From: Paraburkholderia domus
Lineage (GTDB): Bacteria > Pseudomonadota > Gammaproteobacteria > Burkholderiales > Burkholderiaceae
NCBI RefSeq assembly: GCF_905220705.1
Contig: NZ_CAJNAT010000005.1
Span: 124,001-188,000, forward strand
Direction: 5' to 3'
DNA length: 64,000 bases
The notes below the pieces were generated by a model. It did no database searches. It was not told where the DNA came from and worked only from the letters and a program-made list of their open reading frames with translations. The position numbers and the translations under genes are program-made. Numbering within the stretch: the first letter of the stretch is position 1; each line of letters starts with the position of its first letter. Positions 51,637-61,199 of the stretch are shown one piece after another.

Positions 51637-53259
51637 ATGTTCAGCAAGATCAAGGTCGCATCCGGCCTGTTGTGTGTTCTGGCCGCGTTCTGCGTTTTCC
51701 AGCTTGTCACGGTGGGTTTGGGGTTCTGGTCGCTCACGCGCACGCACGACGACGTGGGCGATCTGTCGAACATCGCCTTGAAGCAGGTGGACGCGGTCAA
51801 TGAAACGACCCAGCATCTGATGGATGCGCGCATCAACCTGTCGCGCGCCGGTACGCGCATGGTGCGCGGTGGCGCGGAGCCGACCGATATCGTGCAGCAC
51901 GCCCGCGAACAGCTGACGGCGGCCGATCAGTCGTTCGGCGCCTTCATGAGCGCGCAGAAGACCAGCGACGAAAACAGCACCCGCGCCGCCGCGCTCGCCG
52001 AGCGCTATAAGAAGCTGCACGACGCGCTCTCGGAGCTGGTGCAGTTTCTGGACTCGAACAATATCCAGGCCTTCCTCGACCAGCCGACCCAGTCGTTCCA
52101 GGACGCGTACCTCGCCGAGTCGCGCAACTTCGTGCAATTCGGCGACGCCGCGAGCCATGCCTCGCTCGATTCGATCGATGGCCGCATGACCCTGTTCCGC
52201 GGGGTCAGTATCGCGATCCTGCTGGCGCTGGTTGTCGGCACATTTGCGGTGTATGCGGCGCTGCGCCGGGGCGTGGTGGCGCCGCTGGAAGAAGCTGGCC
52301 GTCACTTCGACCGAATTGCGCAAGGGCGTCTTGATCAGCCGATCGCCTCGCGCGGCACGAATGAAATCGGCCGCCTGTTCTCAGGCCTCGCCAAAATGCA
52401 GGCGAGCGTGGCGCGCACCGTGCAAACCGTGCGCGAATCCGCCGATTCGATTCACCTCGGCGCCGACGAAATCGCCACCGGCAACGCCGATCTCTCGGCG
52501 CGCACCGAAAACCAGGCGGCCTCGCTCGAAGAAACGGCGTCGAGCATGGAGGAATTGACTGCCACCGTACGCCAGAACGCCGATCACGCCCGCGAGGCCA
52601 ATGCACTCGCCGAAACCGCCCTCGAGGCGACCTCGCGCGGCAGCGAGGTGGTCAACGAGGTGGTCGACAAGATGCGTGGCATCGCGCAAAGCTCGGACAA
52701 GATCGCCGAGATCATTTCAGTGATCGACGGCATTGCGTTCCAGACCAACATCCTCGCGCTGAATGCGGCCGTCGAAGCGGCGCGCGCGGGCGAACAGGGG
52801 CGTGGCTTCGCCGTGGTGGCGGGCGAGGTGCGCGGTCTCGCCCAGCGCAGCGCGCAATCGGCGAAGGAAATCAAGACGCTGATCAGCGAATCGGTCGCCG
52901 AGATCCAGGGCGGCTCGGTGCTGGTCGAGCATGCCGGCGAAGCGATGCGCAACGTGTCCGCGTCGATCTCGCGGGTCACGCAGATGATGGCGGAAATCAG
53001 CGCATCGTCGCTCGAGCAGAGCACGGGCATCGAGCAGGTCAACCAGGCGGTGGTGCAGATGGACGAGATGACGCAGCAGAACGCGGCGCTCGTTGAGGAA
53101 GCGGCCGCAGCGGCCGCCTCGCTGCATCAACAGACGCAGCAATTGAAGGAGGCGGTTTCCGTGTTCGAAATTTCGGAAACTGTGTTGCGGATGCAACAAC
53201 CGGACGACATACACGGGCAAACGGCGGGGTTTGCGCGGTCGGCGATGCGGGCAATTTAA
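51637..53259 (+). CDS. Methyl-accepting chemotaxis protein
   Basis: 540 residues; ATG 51637 is chosen over GTG 51628. Transmembrane helix at about 5-30, a periplasmic four-helix-bundle ligand domain (about 35-185), a second transmembrane helix (about 190-215), HAMP ([21 protein letters not shown]), and a long signalling hairpin with [22 protein letters not shown] tip residues. No CheR-docking NWETF-type pentapeptide at the C-terminus. Ligand unknown (Tar/Tsr-like topology). Confidence 0.92.
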   Translation: MFSKIKVASGLLCVLAAFCVFQLVTVGLGFWSLTRTHDDVGDLSNIALKQVDAVNETTQHLMDARINLSRAGTRMVRGGAEPTDIVQHAREQLTAADQSFGAFMSAQKTSDENSTRAAALAERYKKLHDALSELVQFLDSNNIQAFLDQPTQSFQDAYLAESRNFVQFGDAASHASLDSIDGRMTLFRGVSIAILLALVVGTFAVYAALRRGVVAPLEEAGRHFDRIAQGRLDQPIASRGTNEIGRLFSGLAKMQASVARTVQTVRESADSIHLGADEIATGNADLSARTENQAASLEETASSMEELTATVRQNADHAREANALAETALEATSRGSEVVNEVVDKMRGIAQSSDKIAEIISVIDGIAFQTNILALNAAVEAARAGEQGRGFAVVAGEVRGLAQRSAQSAKEIKTLISESVAEIQGGSVLVEHAGEAMRNVSASISRVTQMMAEISASSLEQSTGIEQVNQAVVQMDEMTQQNAALVEEAAAAAASLHQQTQQLKEAVSVFEISETVLRMQQPDDIHGQTAGFARSAMRAI

Positions 53260-53296
53260 CCCGTACGGATGCCCCAAAAGAGGGCAACTGCAAAAG

Positions 53297-53324
53297 AAAA
53301 TGGCCCGCCGAAGCGGGCCATTTT
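53297..53324. terminator. Bidirectional terminator between chemoreceptor and cold-shock gene
   Basis: AAAATGGCCCGC (53297-53308) and its exact complement (53313-53324) flank a CGAA loop. A-run and T-run on both sides let it serve both convergent genes. Confidence 0.88.
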
Positions 53325-53371
53325 GCATCAGACGCAAGCGCCTAAGCGTGCCTCAAAGTACCTGACGGTAC

Positions 53372-53575
53372 TTAGGCCGGCTGGATGTTCGCAGCTTGCT
53401 TGCCCTTCGGGCCTTGCTTGACTTCGAACGTCACTTTCTGGTTTTCCTGCAGGGACTTGAAGCCGCTGCCTTGAACTTCCGAAAAGTGTGCAAACAGGTC
53501 TTCGCCGCCGTCGTCCGGGGTGATGAAGCCAAAGCCCTTTGCATCGTTAAACCACTTCACAGTACCTGTTGCCAT
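53372..53575 (-). CDS. cspA: Cold-shock domain protein
   Basis: 67 residues from ATG 53575. A single CSD: RNP1 KGFGFIT, RNP2 [17 protein letters not shown] single-stranded nucleic-acid-binding chaperone. The region upstream to 53794 probably includes its long leader; no cold box was recognised. Confidence 0.95.
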   Translation of the reverse strand: MATGTVKWFNDAKGFGFITPDDGGEDLFAHFSEVQGSGFKSLQENQKVTFEVKQGPKGKQAANIQPA

Positions 53576-53794
53576 TTTTAATCCAGTAAATGTTGTGTGT
53601 TGCATTCGCGACCGCTATTTCTCAACACGAGATCGAGCGCGAAGTACGAGTTGTATCACGTCTTTATGATGGACGCCAATCAACAAGTATTCGGGTATTC
53701 CCCTGATGGGGCCCTTTTGGGGCCCAGAAACCATTTTGGAGGGGTGCCCCAGCCGGTAGGGTAAACTGCTTGTATTACACGTCCAGGAAAAACA

Positions 53795-54070
53795 TTGACA
53801 CATTATCAGCAAGAAGAACTCACCTCGTTCTGGAGTCGTTTGACCCCCTATCTCGCGATACTGGAGTCGAAATTACCTCAAGAAGACGCTCCGGACCCGG
53901 TTGGCCGTATCACGGTCGATACCGACGACCACCAGGCTTTCGCCCTTCACACCACCGATAAAAAGCCGCACGGCGACACATCGGAAACTCCCACCGGACA
54001 AAGCGCGACCTACACGCGATTTAAAACTGCCGACGCCGATTGGGGACCTTGGCAACGCGAAGAATATTGA
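53795..54070 (+). CDS. Small unknown acidic protein (91 aa)
   Basis: TTG start at 53795 with AGGAA upstream. Sequence begins MTHYQQEELTSFWSRL; acidic, rich in Asp, Thr and Gln; no signal or membrane segment. No recognised domain. Lower confidence because the start is rare. Confidence 0.5.
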   Translation: MTHYQQEELTSFWSRLTPYLAILESKLPQEDAPDPVGRITVDTDDHQAFALHTTDKKPHGDTSETPTGQSATYTRFKTADADWGPWQREEY

Positions 54071-54121
54071 TTGACCGGCCAGTCGGCTTGTAACGCCGAT
54101 CTCTGGCAAGACGGCCGGCGC

Positions 54122-55231
54122 TTAGCCCGGCAACGCGTCATAAGCGGTCGCGAGGTGATAGGGCGTGGTCGACGGCATGTCGGCACGCGCGACTTCACCG
54201 GCCGCTGTTTTGCACTCGAACCAGCCTTGCGGACGCAGGAAGCGCTGCCGGAAAAGCTCGATTTGCCGCGGCAGCGCGGCGAGCGCAGCGGGGTCGCCAT
54301 GGCTCGCCAGGGCGCGCAGATATTCGGTCTGAGCCCAGATCCGCTGGGTGGCATCCTTGATTCGTCCGGTTTCGTCGAGCGAGGCGCACACGCCGCCCGT
54401 TTGCGGGTCCACGCCATATTGCTGCGCGAAGCTGAACGCGCGTGTCAGCGATTCGTCGAGGCCTGACGCTTCGAACAACGCGCCCGCCTGCTTGACCAGC
54501 CAGAACCATTCGAACTGGTGTCCCGGTTCCAGACGATTGTCGTCCGAGCCAATCGGCAATTCGGCGATGCAGCCGGTCGGCGCATGCACGAAGTGATGCG
54601 CAACGGCGCCGGCAAGACGTCGCAACGCGGCGTCGAAGGCGCTGTCGCGCGTGGCGTCACGGGCGGCGAGCCAGGCTTCGGTCAGGTGCATCAGGGGATT
54701 CTGGATCGGCGTGCCGGTCACGCTGGCGAAGTCCGCTGTGAGTGCGGCGTTGAACAGGTCGGCCTCGGCAGCGAAGCGCGACTGAATCAGTGCCGACGTG
54801 CGATGCACGGCTTCCAGCGCGTCGCGGTTGCCGGAACGGGCACCGTATTCCGCGCAGGCGAACACCACGAACGCATGCGTGTACAGGTCTTTGGTGGTGT
54901 CGAGCGGTGCGCCCTGCGCATCCACGCTATAGAACCATCCGCCGTGGCGCGTGTCCTGAAAGGTGTGCATCAGCGAATCGAACAGCACCTTGGCATGCGT
55001 CGCATCGCCTGCTTGCGAGAACACGAACAATTGGCGCGCGCACGCCATCGCCCGATAGCGCTCCGCGGGCAACGGCTCATGACCCTCGGCGCTGACCGCT
55101 TCGAACGGCAGCTTCAGCGCGGTGTTGAAACCGGGTCCGCGCCACAGCGGCAGTACCACACGAGTGAAGTGATCACGCAGTGTGGTGGCGGGAGTGATCG
55201 TCGAAGCGGCGGAAGGGGTCATGGTCTGCAT
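54122..55231 (-). CDS. AGE-family epimerase/isomerase
   Basis: 369 residues from ATG 55231 (TTG 55246 possible). An (alpha/alpha)6-barrel of the N-acylglucosamine 2-epimerase/YihS type. Motifs: RQLFVFSQAG, LYTHAFVVFACAEY, NPLMHLTEAWLA, EPGHQFEWFWLV, and ATQRIWAQTEYLRA, with the His residues used as acid/base in the family (in THAF, PGHQFEW and MHLTEA). Members interconvert mannose/fructose-type sugars or acylglucosamines. Isolated gene, so the substrate is open. Confidence 0.85.
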   Translation of the reverse strand: MQTMTPSAASTITPATTLRDHFTRVVLPLWRGPGFNTALKLPFEAVSAEGHEPLPAERYRAMACARQLFVFSQAGDATHAKVLFDSLMHTFQDTRHGGWFYSVDAQGAPLDTTKDLYTHAFVVFACAEYGARSGNRDALEAVHRTSALIQSRFAAEADLFNAALTADFASVTGTPIQNPLMHLTEAWLAARDATRDSAFDAALRRLAGAVAHHFVHAPTGCIAELPIGSDDNRLEPGHQFEWFWLVKQAGALFEASGLDESLTRAFSFAQQYGVDPQTGGVCASLDETGRIKDATQRIWAQTEYLRALASHGDPAALAALPRQIELFRQRFLRPQGWFECKTAAGEVARADMPSTTPYHLATAYDALPG

Positions 55232-55384
55232 AGTTCGGTTGGTCAAACGCAGTCATTCGAAACGCCTGCGGACTTGGGCTCTCGCTGCGGCGTGCGGTCA
55301 AGCATAAAGCAAACGGCTGCCGCTGGCACTCCGTCATAAGTGCTGAATACGCTTCAAATAAATTTCAGATAAGGAGGAAAAACA

Positions 55385-56071
55385 ATGTTGGGGAACCTTG
55401 AGCTCATTTCCCGTCTGGTGCTGGCCGCTGCGCTCGGCAGCGTGATTGGCTTCGAGCGCGAACGGCTCTCATGGGCCGCGGGGTTGCGCACGCATATGCT
55501 GGTCTGCGTCGGTTCGACGCTAATCATGATCGTGTCGGCCTACGGTTTTGCCGAAGTACTGTCGGGCGATCACGTCGTGCTCGACCCGTCCCGGATGGCC
55601 GCGCAGGTGGTCTCCGGCATCGGCTTTCTCGGCGCGGGCTCGATCCTGCTGCGCGGCGAAATCGTGCGCGGGCTGACGACGGCGGCAAGCCTCTGGTCAG
55701 TCGCAGCGATTGGGCTGGCGGTCGGCGGTGGGTTGTATACGGCGTCGATCGCCGCGACCATCATCATTCTGATCATCCTCGCCGGGATCAAACCGCTCGA
55801 GCGCCGCTTCATCACGGTGAAGCAACGGCGCCAACTGACGATGATCGTCGAGCGCGGCGCCATGACCTTCCATTCGCTACACGACGAACTCGGCGCCGCG
55901 AGCCCGCGCGTCAAGCAATTCGTGATGCAGCAAAGCGATGACGCGCCGGAGTGCGATGAAGTGATGATCACGTTGCACCGCGTGTCGAATACCGAATATG
56001 AAGCGATCTGCGCACGCTTGCGTCAACTGCACGGCGTCAGGCAGTTCCGGCAGGACGAGGTGTCGTCTTAA
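55385..56071 (+). CDS. MgtC/SapB-family membrane protein
   Basis: 228 residues, AAGGAGG before the ATG. Four to five transmembrane helices with the family motifs GFERERLSWAAGLRTHMLVCVGS, GIGFLGAGSILLR and GLTTAASLWSVAAIGLAVGGG. A soluble C-terminal domain (about 145-228) may be ACT-like. MgtC proteins support growth at low magnesium in host cells by acting on ATP synthase; housekeeping relatives are widespread and the role here is unclear. Confidence 0.88.
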   Translation: MLGNLELISRLVLAAALGSVIGFERERLSWAAGLRTHMLVCVGSTLIMIVSAYGFAEVLSGDHVVLDPSRMAAQVVSGIGFLGAGSILLRGEIVRGLTTAASLWSVAAIGLAVGGGLYTASIAATIIILIILAGIKPLERRFITVKQRRQLTMIVERGAMTFHSLHDELGAASPRVKQFVMQQSDDAPECDEVMITLHRVSNTEYEAICARLRQLHGVRQFRQDEVSS

Positions 56072-56203
56072 AAACGGAAAAACGTCTGCGAATGGCTTCG
56101 GCAGGGGCGGGCGGCCATGCGACAATGCGGTCTCGAAAAATTCCAATGGCTTTGACGAGCGGTGCTCGGCGCCCGCTTTCCGGCGACGACCGCTTTTTTC
56201 TCT

Positions 56204-57571
56204 ATGGCAGATTCCGCAGCATCCACGCAGTCCCGGCCTCCGCGCGCCGCTTCGAAGAAGCGGCGTCAGGCCACCGTCTCGACCGAAACTGAAAACAAGC
56301 TGGCGCGCGCCGCGCGCTCGGCACAACGTCTCGCGCAACTGAGCGATGCCTCACGTGACGACAGCACGCTCGATCTGTTCCCTGACGATCCCACCCGTGC
56401 CACGCTCGAAGCGATGAACATCGACGTGCGGCAAGGCACGCTCCATGGCTTCGAATTACCCGATGTCGTGCTGGCAGCGGTTGGTGCGATCGATGCCGAT
56501 GGCGTTTCGCTGGAGGCGAGGGCGGCGCGCCGCGCGCCTCGTGCTGTGAAATCCGACGAACCCGTGCAGGTGAATGCGCAATTGAGCGGGTTGGAGACCG
56601 AAGCTGTGGAGGGCACGGCGTCGCCTGTTGGCGAGCTGGCTTTCGGGGATGTGACCGCGGCAGCAGACGCGCCGGCCGAAGAGAAGCCGGCGGCATCGGC
56701 ACGTGACGCAGCCGTGCCGCTCACGCCTGCCATGGCGGCGGCTACCGTGGCGCGCAGCGTGACCGCGCTGCGCCAGGCGGCTGAGCCGGGTGCCACCGCG
56801 ATCGAGACAACGGTTGCGTCGACTTCGGGCGGTGCGAAGCCGCCTATGCCGCCGCAGCGCTTTGCGGCGACCTTTGCCAAGGCGACGACGGCTTCGCGAG
56901 AAGCGGCCGGCACCGAAACCGCGGATGCGGGAACGGTTTCGGCGCCGTCTTCGTCGGAGTCTGGGTTCGGGTCTGAGTCTGGCGCGGTTACTGTTGAACC
57001 GAAGCCGGCCGCCAACGCGTCTGGCAATACGTCTGCATCTGCGTCCGCTTCTTCATTCGCGCATGCAAACGGCGCTTTCGCTGCACCCTCATTCCGGGAA
57101 GCTCAACGCGCCGAAGCTGCCGCGGCAGCGCTGCGTGCCGCGCCTGAACTCGACCGTGCGCGTGCGACGGCCTTCGCCGATACCGTCGACGCCCTATATG
57201 GCGTGATCGCCGATCAACGCATCGCCGCGACCGACCATTCGCGCCGCATGAAATGGATGCTGTCGATCGTGGTGGGCGCGTTGCTCATGACGGTCGCGAT
57301 CGGCATCACGCAGACAGTGCTCCTGATGCGCCTGACGCGTGAAACGACTGCCCAGCAGCACCGTATCGAACAGATGATGCAGAACCAGCAGGCCGCCATG
57401 GCCAGCCTGCTCGACACGCACATAGCGATGGCCAACGCGGCGGCGGCCAATGCGGCTTCTGACGCAGCTGCAAGTGCGGCGCCTCAGCCAGCCGCGGCCA
57501 CGCCCGCTCATGGCAAAGGTGGCGCGCGAGCAAAGCACGCGCACAAGCCGAAAGCAGCCAACTCGCACTGA
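56204..57571 (+). CDS. Ala-rich membrane-anchored unknown protein
   Basis: 455 residues. A long low-complexity Ala/Glu/Ser/Val cytoplasmic part (1-340) with a lysine/arginine N-tail, a single transmembrane helix near 350-375 (LSIVVGALLMTVAIGITQ), then a periplasmic or outer coiled helix (TAQQHRIEQMMQNQQAAM) and a basic Ala/Lys/His tail. No known domain. The order could reverse with topology. Followed by a terminator. Confidence 0.65.
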   Translation: MADSAASTQSRPPRAASKKRRQATVSTETENKLARAARSAQRLAQLSDASRDDSTLDLFPDDPTRATLEAMNIDVRQGTLHGFELPDVVLAAVGAIDADGVSLEARAARRAPRAVKSDEPVQVNAQLSGLETEAVEGTASPVGELAFGDVTAAADAPAEEKPAASARDAAVPLTPAMAAATVARSVTALRQAAEPGATAIETTVASTSGGAKPPMPPQRFAATFAKATTASREAAGTETADAGTVSAPSSSESGFGSESGAVTVEPKPAANASGNTSASASASSFAHANGAFAAPSFREAQRAEAAAAALRAAPELDRARATAFADTVDALYGVIADQRIAATDHSRRMKWMLSIVVGALLMTVAIGITQTVLLMRLTRETTAQQHRIEQMMQNQQAAMASLLDTHIAMANAAAANAASDAAASAAPQPAAATPAHGKGGARAKHAHKPKAANSH

Positions 57572-57580
57572 GTTTCAGTG

Positions 57581-57620
57581 ACCGCCGCGCCGGCGTTCGC
57601 TGGCCGCGGCGGTTTGTTTT
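57581..57620 (+). terminator. Terminator after the Ala-rich membrane protein gene
   Basis: ACCGCCGCG (57581-57589) pairs with CGCGGCGGT (57605-57613), followed by TTGTTTT. Confidence 0.75.
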
Positions 57621-57803
57621 GCCGACGCTGGCGAGCGCGAAACCCGCCCGCAGCGGGGAGCCGCAGTCGGCCGCGCTTCAGTCAGCGGAACCTTTTGACC
57701 CCGAAATATAAAAAACAGGGACGTTGTCATGATGCGACGCACCATGGATAAAAACCCTGTGGCAACACACCACACCCGAGAAATTGCTGCATCGCACTAG
57801 CTT

Positions 57804-57848
57804 TTGCCTAGGGAAAACCCTATAATGCTTCTTAAGGGAAAACCCTAG
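57804..57848 (+). promoter_or_regulatory. Promoter with two GGGAAAACCC palindromes
   Basis: TAGGGAAAACCCTA (57809-57822) and a second GGGAAAACCC (57836-57845) are spaced 25 bp apart. A TATAAT -10 box (57821-57826) lies between them. The DUF3563 ATG is 30 bp past the second palindrome. Likely an operator pair for a repressor or activator. Confidence 0.6.
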
Positions 57849-57876
57849 CAAATGCAGTAACCAACCGGGAGTCGCC

Positions 57877-58035
57877 ATGAGCTTCATTTTTGCATTGTTC
57901 CAAAAGGTCAGCGACCTCTTTGCGTCGCCCCATCTGCCGCTGGATTCGGACTACTCGTATGCAGCCCGCAGCGCCGAAGCAGAGCGCATGCGCAAAGCGC
58001 AATCTACGTTGTTCGGCATCAAGCTGAGCGACTAA
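57877..58035 (+). CDS. DUF3563 family small protein (52 aa)
   Basis: ATG 57877 after GGGAG. Sequence begins MSFIFALFQKVSDLFASP and has the DUF3563 style: short amphipathic N-helix, SDYSYAARSAEAERMRKAQ helix. Such proteins are common in Burkholderia; function unknown. Driven by the palindrome-flanked promoter just upstream and ended by a terminator at 58109. Confidence 0.75.
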   Translation: MSFIFALFQKVSDLFASPHLPLDSDYSYAARSAEAERMRKAQSTLFGIKLSD

Positions 58036-58470
58036 AAAGCAAAGTAGTACAGCCTGAGCGCAGACCACCGCGCATGGGCGCGCACCTCGAGTGCGCCTCG
58101 CATCATTGAAGCCACCGCCCGCGAAACGCGTGCCGTGGCTTTTGTTTTTGGTGCGGTTACCGCTCAATTCCCAGTCTTTCCGAATATTTCCCGGCCGAAA
58201 TGAATGTAACGGCGGCTGACACGGTGCCGTCGTGCCGTTCCGGCGATCGACCTCGCATGCGCTGTAGATGGGCGGCGAACGCCGAAAAGGCCGCTATTCA
58301 TCAGTCCCTTTCTATGAAACGTGTCCTTACAAGTGCTCACGTCTTCATGCGGTTTGCACCGCTAAAGTTGGTCTCAAGCGTACGGCGTCTGGTCCGAACC
58401 CCAAATCGCGGTTCGATGTTGACTGAACACGGGCGCTGGCTTGACACAAAACTTTGTATGGGAGGTCACT
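58036..58470. other. 435-bp gap between DUF3563 gene and the secreted protein
   Basis: Apart from the terminator at 58109-58149, no gene or repeat could be supported. The last 100 bp likely carry the promoter of the secreted protein. Confidence 0.4.
58109..58149 (+). terminator. Probable terminator of the DUF3563 gene
   Basis: AAGCCAC (58109-58115) pairs with GTGGCTT (58135-58141) with an inner CGC/GCG-type stem, then TTGTTTTT. Confidence 0.7.
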
Positions 58471-58776
58471 ATGAAAACCTTTAACAAGACATCGCGTTCG
58501 ATTGTTGCAACCTTGCTGGCGGGCGGCGCGTTGCTCGCAGCCGGCAGCGCTTTCGCCCAGGAACGGGTGGTCGTCGAGCATGGTCCGGGACCGGCGGTTT
58601 ACGGTCAGCCGCACATGATGCCGGTGGATGTGTCGATCAACATCGGCTGGCATGGCGATCGTTACTACGACGGCCATCGCTACTGGGAGCACGACGACTG
58701 GATGCGTCATCATCCGCGCGACTACGATCCGCATCATCACGGCGACGACCATCGCCCGCCGCCCCCGCGCTACTAA
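58471..58776 (+). CDS. Small periplasmic His/Asp/Tyr-rich protein
   Basis: 101 residues; ATG 58471 with GGGAGGT upstream. Signal peptide of about 30 residues ending AFAQE. The mature part is dense in His, Asp, Tyr and Pro (RYYDGHRYWEHDDWMRHH, RDYDPHHHGDDH), so metal binding is plausible. Related in style to the protein at 2756. Unknown function. Confidence 0.75.
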   Translation: MKTFNKTSRSIVATLLAGGALLAAGSAFAQERVVVEHGPGPAVYGQPHMMPVDVSINIGWHGDRYYDGHRYWEHDDWMRHHPRDYDPHHHGDDHRPPPPRY

Positions 58777-58815
58777 TGCGCGGATGACTGCGCCGCATGA
58801 CGCGGCGTGAAGTCC

Positions 58816-58852
58816 ACAAAGCCGGTCCTTCCTCACGGAAGACCGGCTTTGT
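58816..58852 (+). terminator. Hairpin terminator after the secreted protein gene
   Basis: ACAAAGCCGGTC-CTTCC pairs with GGAAG-ACCGGCTTTGT through a TCAC loop, with one bulged C. The descending arm ends CTTTGT, a weak T-tract. Confidence 0.7.
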
Positions 58853-58924
58853 CACGTTCGGTCTTGAAAACGGACACGCTGCGCTATGCTTCAAAGCTTT
58901 CATCGAAGGCAGCAGGAGAGCGGC

Positions 58925-59839
58925 GTGGACAAGGCAGTGATTGGCGTAGTGGGTACGGGGTTGATGGGCGTTGGCATTGCAACGCAAAGCGCCTTGCACG
59001 GGCACCGGACGATCGTTCACGACGTCGACCCGGCGCGCCTCGCGAGCGTTGCGCCGAAGGCGGAAGCGGTGCTCGACGAACTGATCGACGCCGGACGCAT
59101 CGACCACGCCGCCAAACAGGCGGCGCTCGCACGCATCGAGACGCATGCGCAACTCGACGTCATGGCGTCGGCGCAATTCGTGATCGAGGCGATTCCCGAG
59201 GTGCTCGAGTTGAAGCATCGACTATATGCGTCGCTGGCTGAGTTGATGGCTGACGACGCAATCCTCGCGAGCAACACCAGCGGCTTTCCGCCCGATCAAC
59301 TGGTTGCTCCGTTGCGCGCGAAGGAGCGTTTTTTGATCGCGCATTTCTGGAATCCGCCGCACATGATCCCGCTCGTCGAAGTCGTGCCGGGCACAGAGAC
59401 CGCGCCGGAAGTCACTGAGCAGACCGCTGCGTTGATGAGCGCGATCGGCATGGAGCCGGTGGTGCTGGCGAAGGCGATTCCGGGTTTTGTCGGTAACCGG
59501 CTGCAGTTCGCGGTGCTGCGCGAGGCGTTGAACATCGTGCGCTCGGGAGCGGCAACGCCTGATGTAGTCGATCGGGTCATGAAGGCGTCGCTCGGGCGCC
59601 GGTGGGGGATCGTCGGGCCGCTCGAGGGCGCGGACATGGGCGGCCTGGACACCTTCCTCGACATCTCCACGCATCTGATGCCGGAACTCGCCAAAGACGA
59701 AGACGTGCTCGATCTGCTGCGTGCGCAGGTGAACGCGGGGCGCGTCGGCGTGCGCAGTGGCGCGGGTTTTTATGATTGGGACGACGCTCATCTGGCGCGA
59801 GTCAAGGAAGGCCGCAAGCGGGTGATTAGTCGCGGTTAA
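58925..59839 (+). CDS. 3-hydroxyacyl-CoA dehydrogenase family protein
   Basis: 304 residues; GTG 58925 after AGGAG, preferred over ATG 58886. N-terminal Rossmann fold with GVVGTGLMGVGIA, EAIPEVLELK, ASNTSGFPPDQL and HFWNPPHMIPLVEVVPG (catalytic His). C-terminal helical domain (PGFVGNRLQFAVLREALNIVRSG). Close in length to short hydroxybutyryl-CoA or L-carnitine/L-gulonate-type dehydrogenases (about 300-320), so the substrate may not be an acyl-CoA. Convergent with hipA2, 5 bp away. Confidence 0.85.
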   Translation: MDKAVIGVVGTGLMGVGIATQSALHGHRTIVHDVDPARLASVAPKAEAVLDELIDAGRIDHAAKQAALARIETHAQLDVMASAQFVIEAIPEVLELKHRLYASLAELMADDAILASNTSGFPPDQLVAPLRAKERFLIAHFWNPPHMIPLVEVVPGTETAPEVTEQTAALMSAIGMEPVVLAKAIPGFVGNRLQFAVLREALNIVRSGAATPDVVDRVMKASLGRRWGIVGPLEGADMGGLDTFLDISTHLMPELAKDEDVLDLLRAQVNAGRVGVRSGAGFYDWDDAHLARVKEGRKRVISRG

Positions 59840-59844
59840 TGGCG

Positions 59845-61197
59845 TTACGCGGCAGACGAGACACTCGCCGTCGCCGCCAACCTATCACGCTGCTTCTCAA
59901 TCCCACCCAGAATCGATTCCGTCAATCCGTCAGGAAATCTCGAAGGGACCTGATCGCTCACTGCATTAATCACATGATCGGTTGCGTCCACCACTTCAGC
60001 GATGATGTCTTGCGCCGTCTCACTTCCCAAGCCAACCTGTCGTGCCAGTTCGATCCAGTGCCGCCGCTGAATCTTGTCGATCAGATAGTGATTGGTACTA
60101 CCGCGAACGGCCATCGCCATTTTTACCTTCTGACGCGCGATCTGATTCCGCCCGGGGCCAATGATCGGATGGGCGGAGAGCACGTCATAAAGCGGCGTCG
60201 ACCGGTACATCCCGCCCGGCAGATGAAAAATGCTGAAGTTCTTCGCATGCCCATCCGTTGCTGCCAATAGCCAGAACACAAGTTGAGTCTTGAAGAACTG
60301 CCGCCGATCCAGATCCGCGTTTTCCGAGCCGAGCAACACGTCCATGATCTCGGCGATGCCCGGCCCACCGTCGGCTTGGTACTTCAGATGTGAGGGCCGT
60401 CCAGTGGCCTGGCACATGTCTTCCTGCGGAAGGCGCACGATCCAGCTCGCGTCGCTCGACAGCCTACGGTCGAAACGCTTGACCACGAGCGCTTTCTGAT
60501 TCTCGAACGTTGCAATCTCGCAGTTCGCAGCGGGGAGTCCATACGCCGATACGATTTTCGAGCACAGCCATTCGTTCTCGATCGAGGTCCGCATGTCCGC
60601 CTGCATGTTCCCAACCAGGCCGAGCGGGAGTTTGAAAATATGCGTGGTCGGCGTGCTGCCAGTCGGGTAGATCCACTGCTCATCGTGGCGCAGCAGCGCC
60701 GTTTTCTCCTGCGCGCCGGCAATCGATAACCTCAGATCCGCAACGCTATCGTGTTGGCCGAGCGGCGCCGCTGAGGTGGCATTGCGCAGCAGCAGCGCGA
60801 TCTGCGGCCCGGATAACGGCGTCCCAGAGATATCGTAGAGATCGGTGGGTTGCTCGTTGGGCGGGAGTAGTTGGATTGCACCGACGCAGTCCCGGCCAAG
60901 CGCCACCAGCAGATCGAATGCGTTCGTGCTGCCCGTGCGATGCCGTTGAGCTAATCGCCGGCGGATCGCATCGCTATCGGGAAGCAAATTGTCGAAGAAT
61001 GCGCTGACCACATCGCCACGGTAAGGTTGATTCCCGGGCGTGAACGGCATCGATAGGGAAAGGGGGCGCCCCTGTTCGTCTTCGATCCACTCGTCGAGAT
61101 AACTCAGGCGGTCCCCGTCCCGTGCTTTTTCCCAGTAGCCGACGGGCAGGCCGTTCATCCAGATGTTGAGTCGTTGTGTCTGAGAGCGGCGCGCCAT
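59845..61197 (-). CDS. hipA: Second HipA-type kinase toxin
   Basis: 450 residues, ATG 61197, 2 nt after the hipB stop. N-subdomain (FFDNLLPDSDAIRRRLAQRH), Gly-rich segment LSIAGAQEKTALL, catalytic loop LLAATDGHAKNF (D315, H317) and metal-binding LYDVLSAHP. It is clearly divergent from the HipA at 34403 (which has NTDDH and FDVNP) and belongs to the classical E. coli-like branch. Pairs with the HTH protein at 61200. Confidence 0.9.
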   Translation of the reverse strand: MARRSQTQRLNIWMNGLPVGYWEKARDGDRLSYLDEWIEDEQGRPLSLSMPFTPGNQPYRGDVVSAFFDNLLPDSDAIRRRLAQRHRTGSTNAFDLLVALGRDCVGAIQLLPPNEQPTDLYDISGTPLSGPQIALLLRNATSAAPLGQHDSVADLRLSIAGAQEKTALLRHDEQWIYPTGSTPTTHIFKLPLGLVGNMQADMRTSIENEWLCSKIVSAYGLPAANCEIATFENQKALVVKRFDRRLSSDASWIVRLPQEDMCQATGRPSHLKYQADGGPGIAEIMDVLLGSENADLDRRQFFKTQLVFWLLAATDGHAKNFSIFHLPGGMYRSTPLYDVLSAHPIIGPGRNQIARQKVKMAMAVRGSTNHYLIDKIQRRHWIELARQVGLGSETAQDIIAEVVDATDHVINAVSDQVPSRFPDGLTESILGGIEKQRDRLAATASVSSAA

Positions 61198-61199
61198 GA

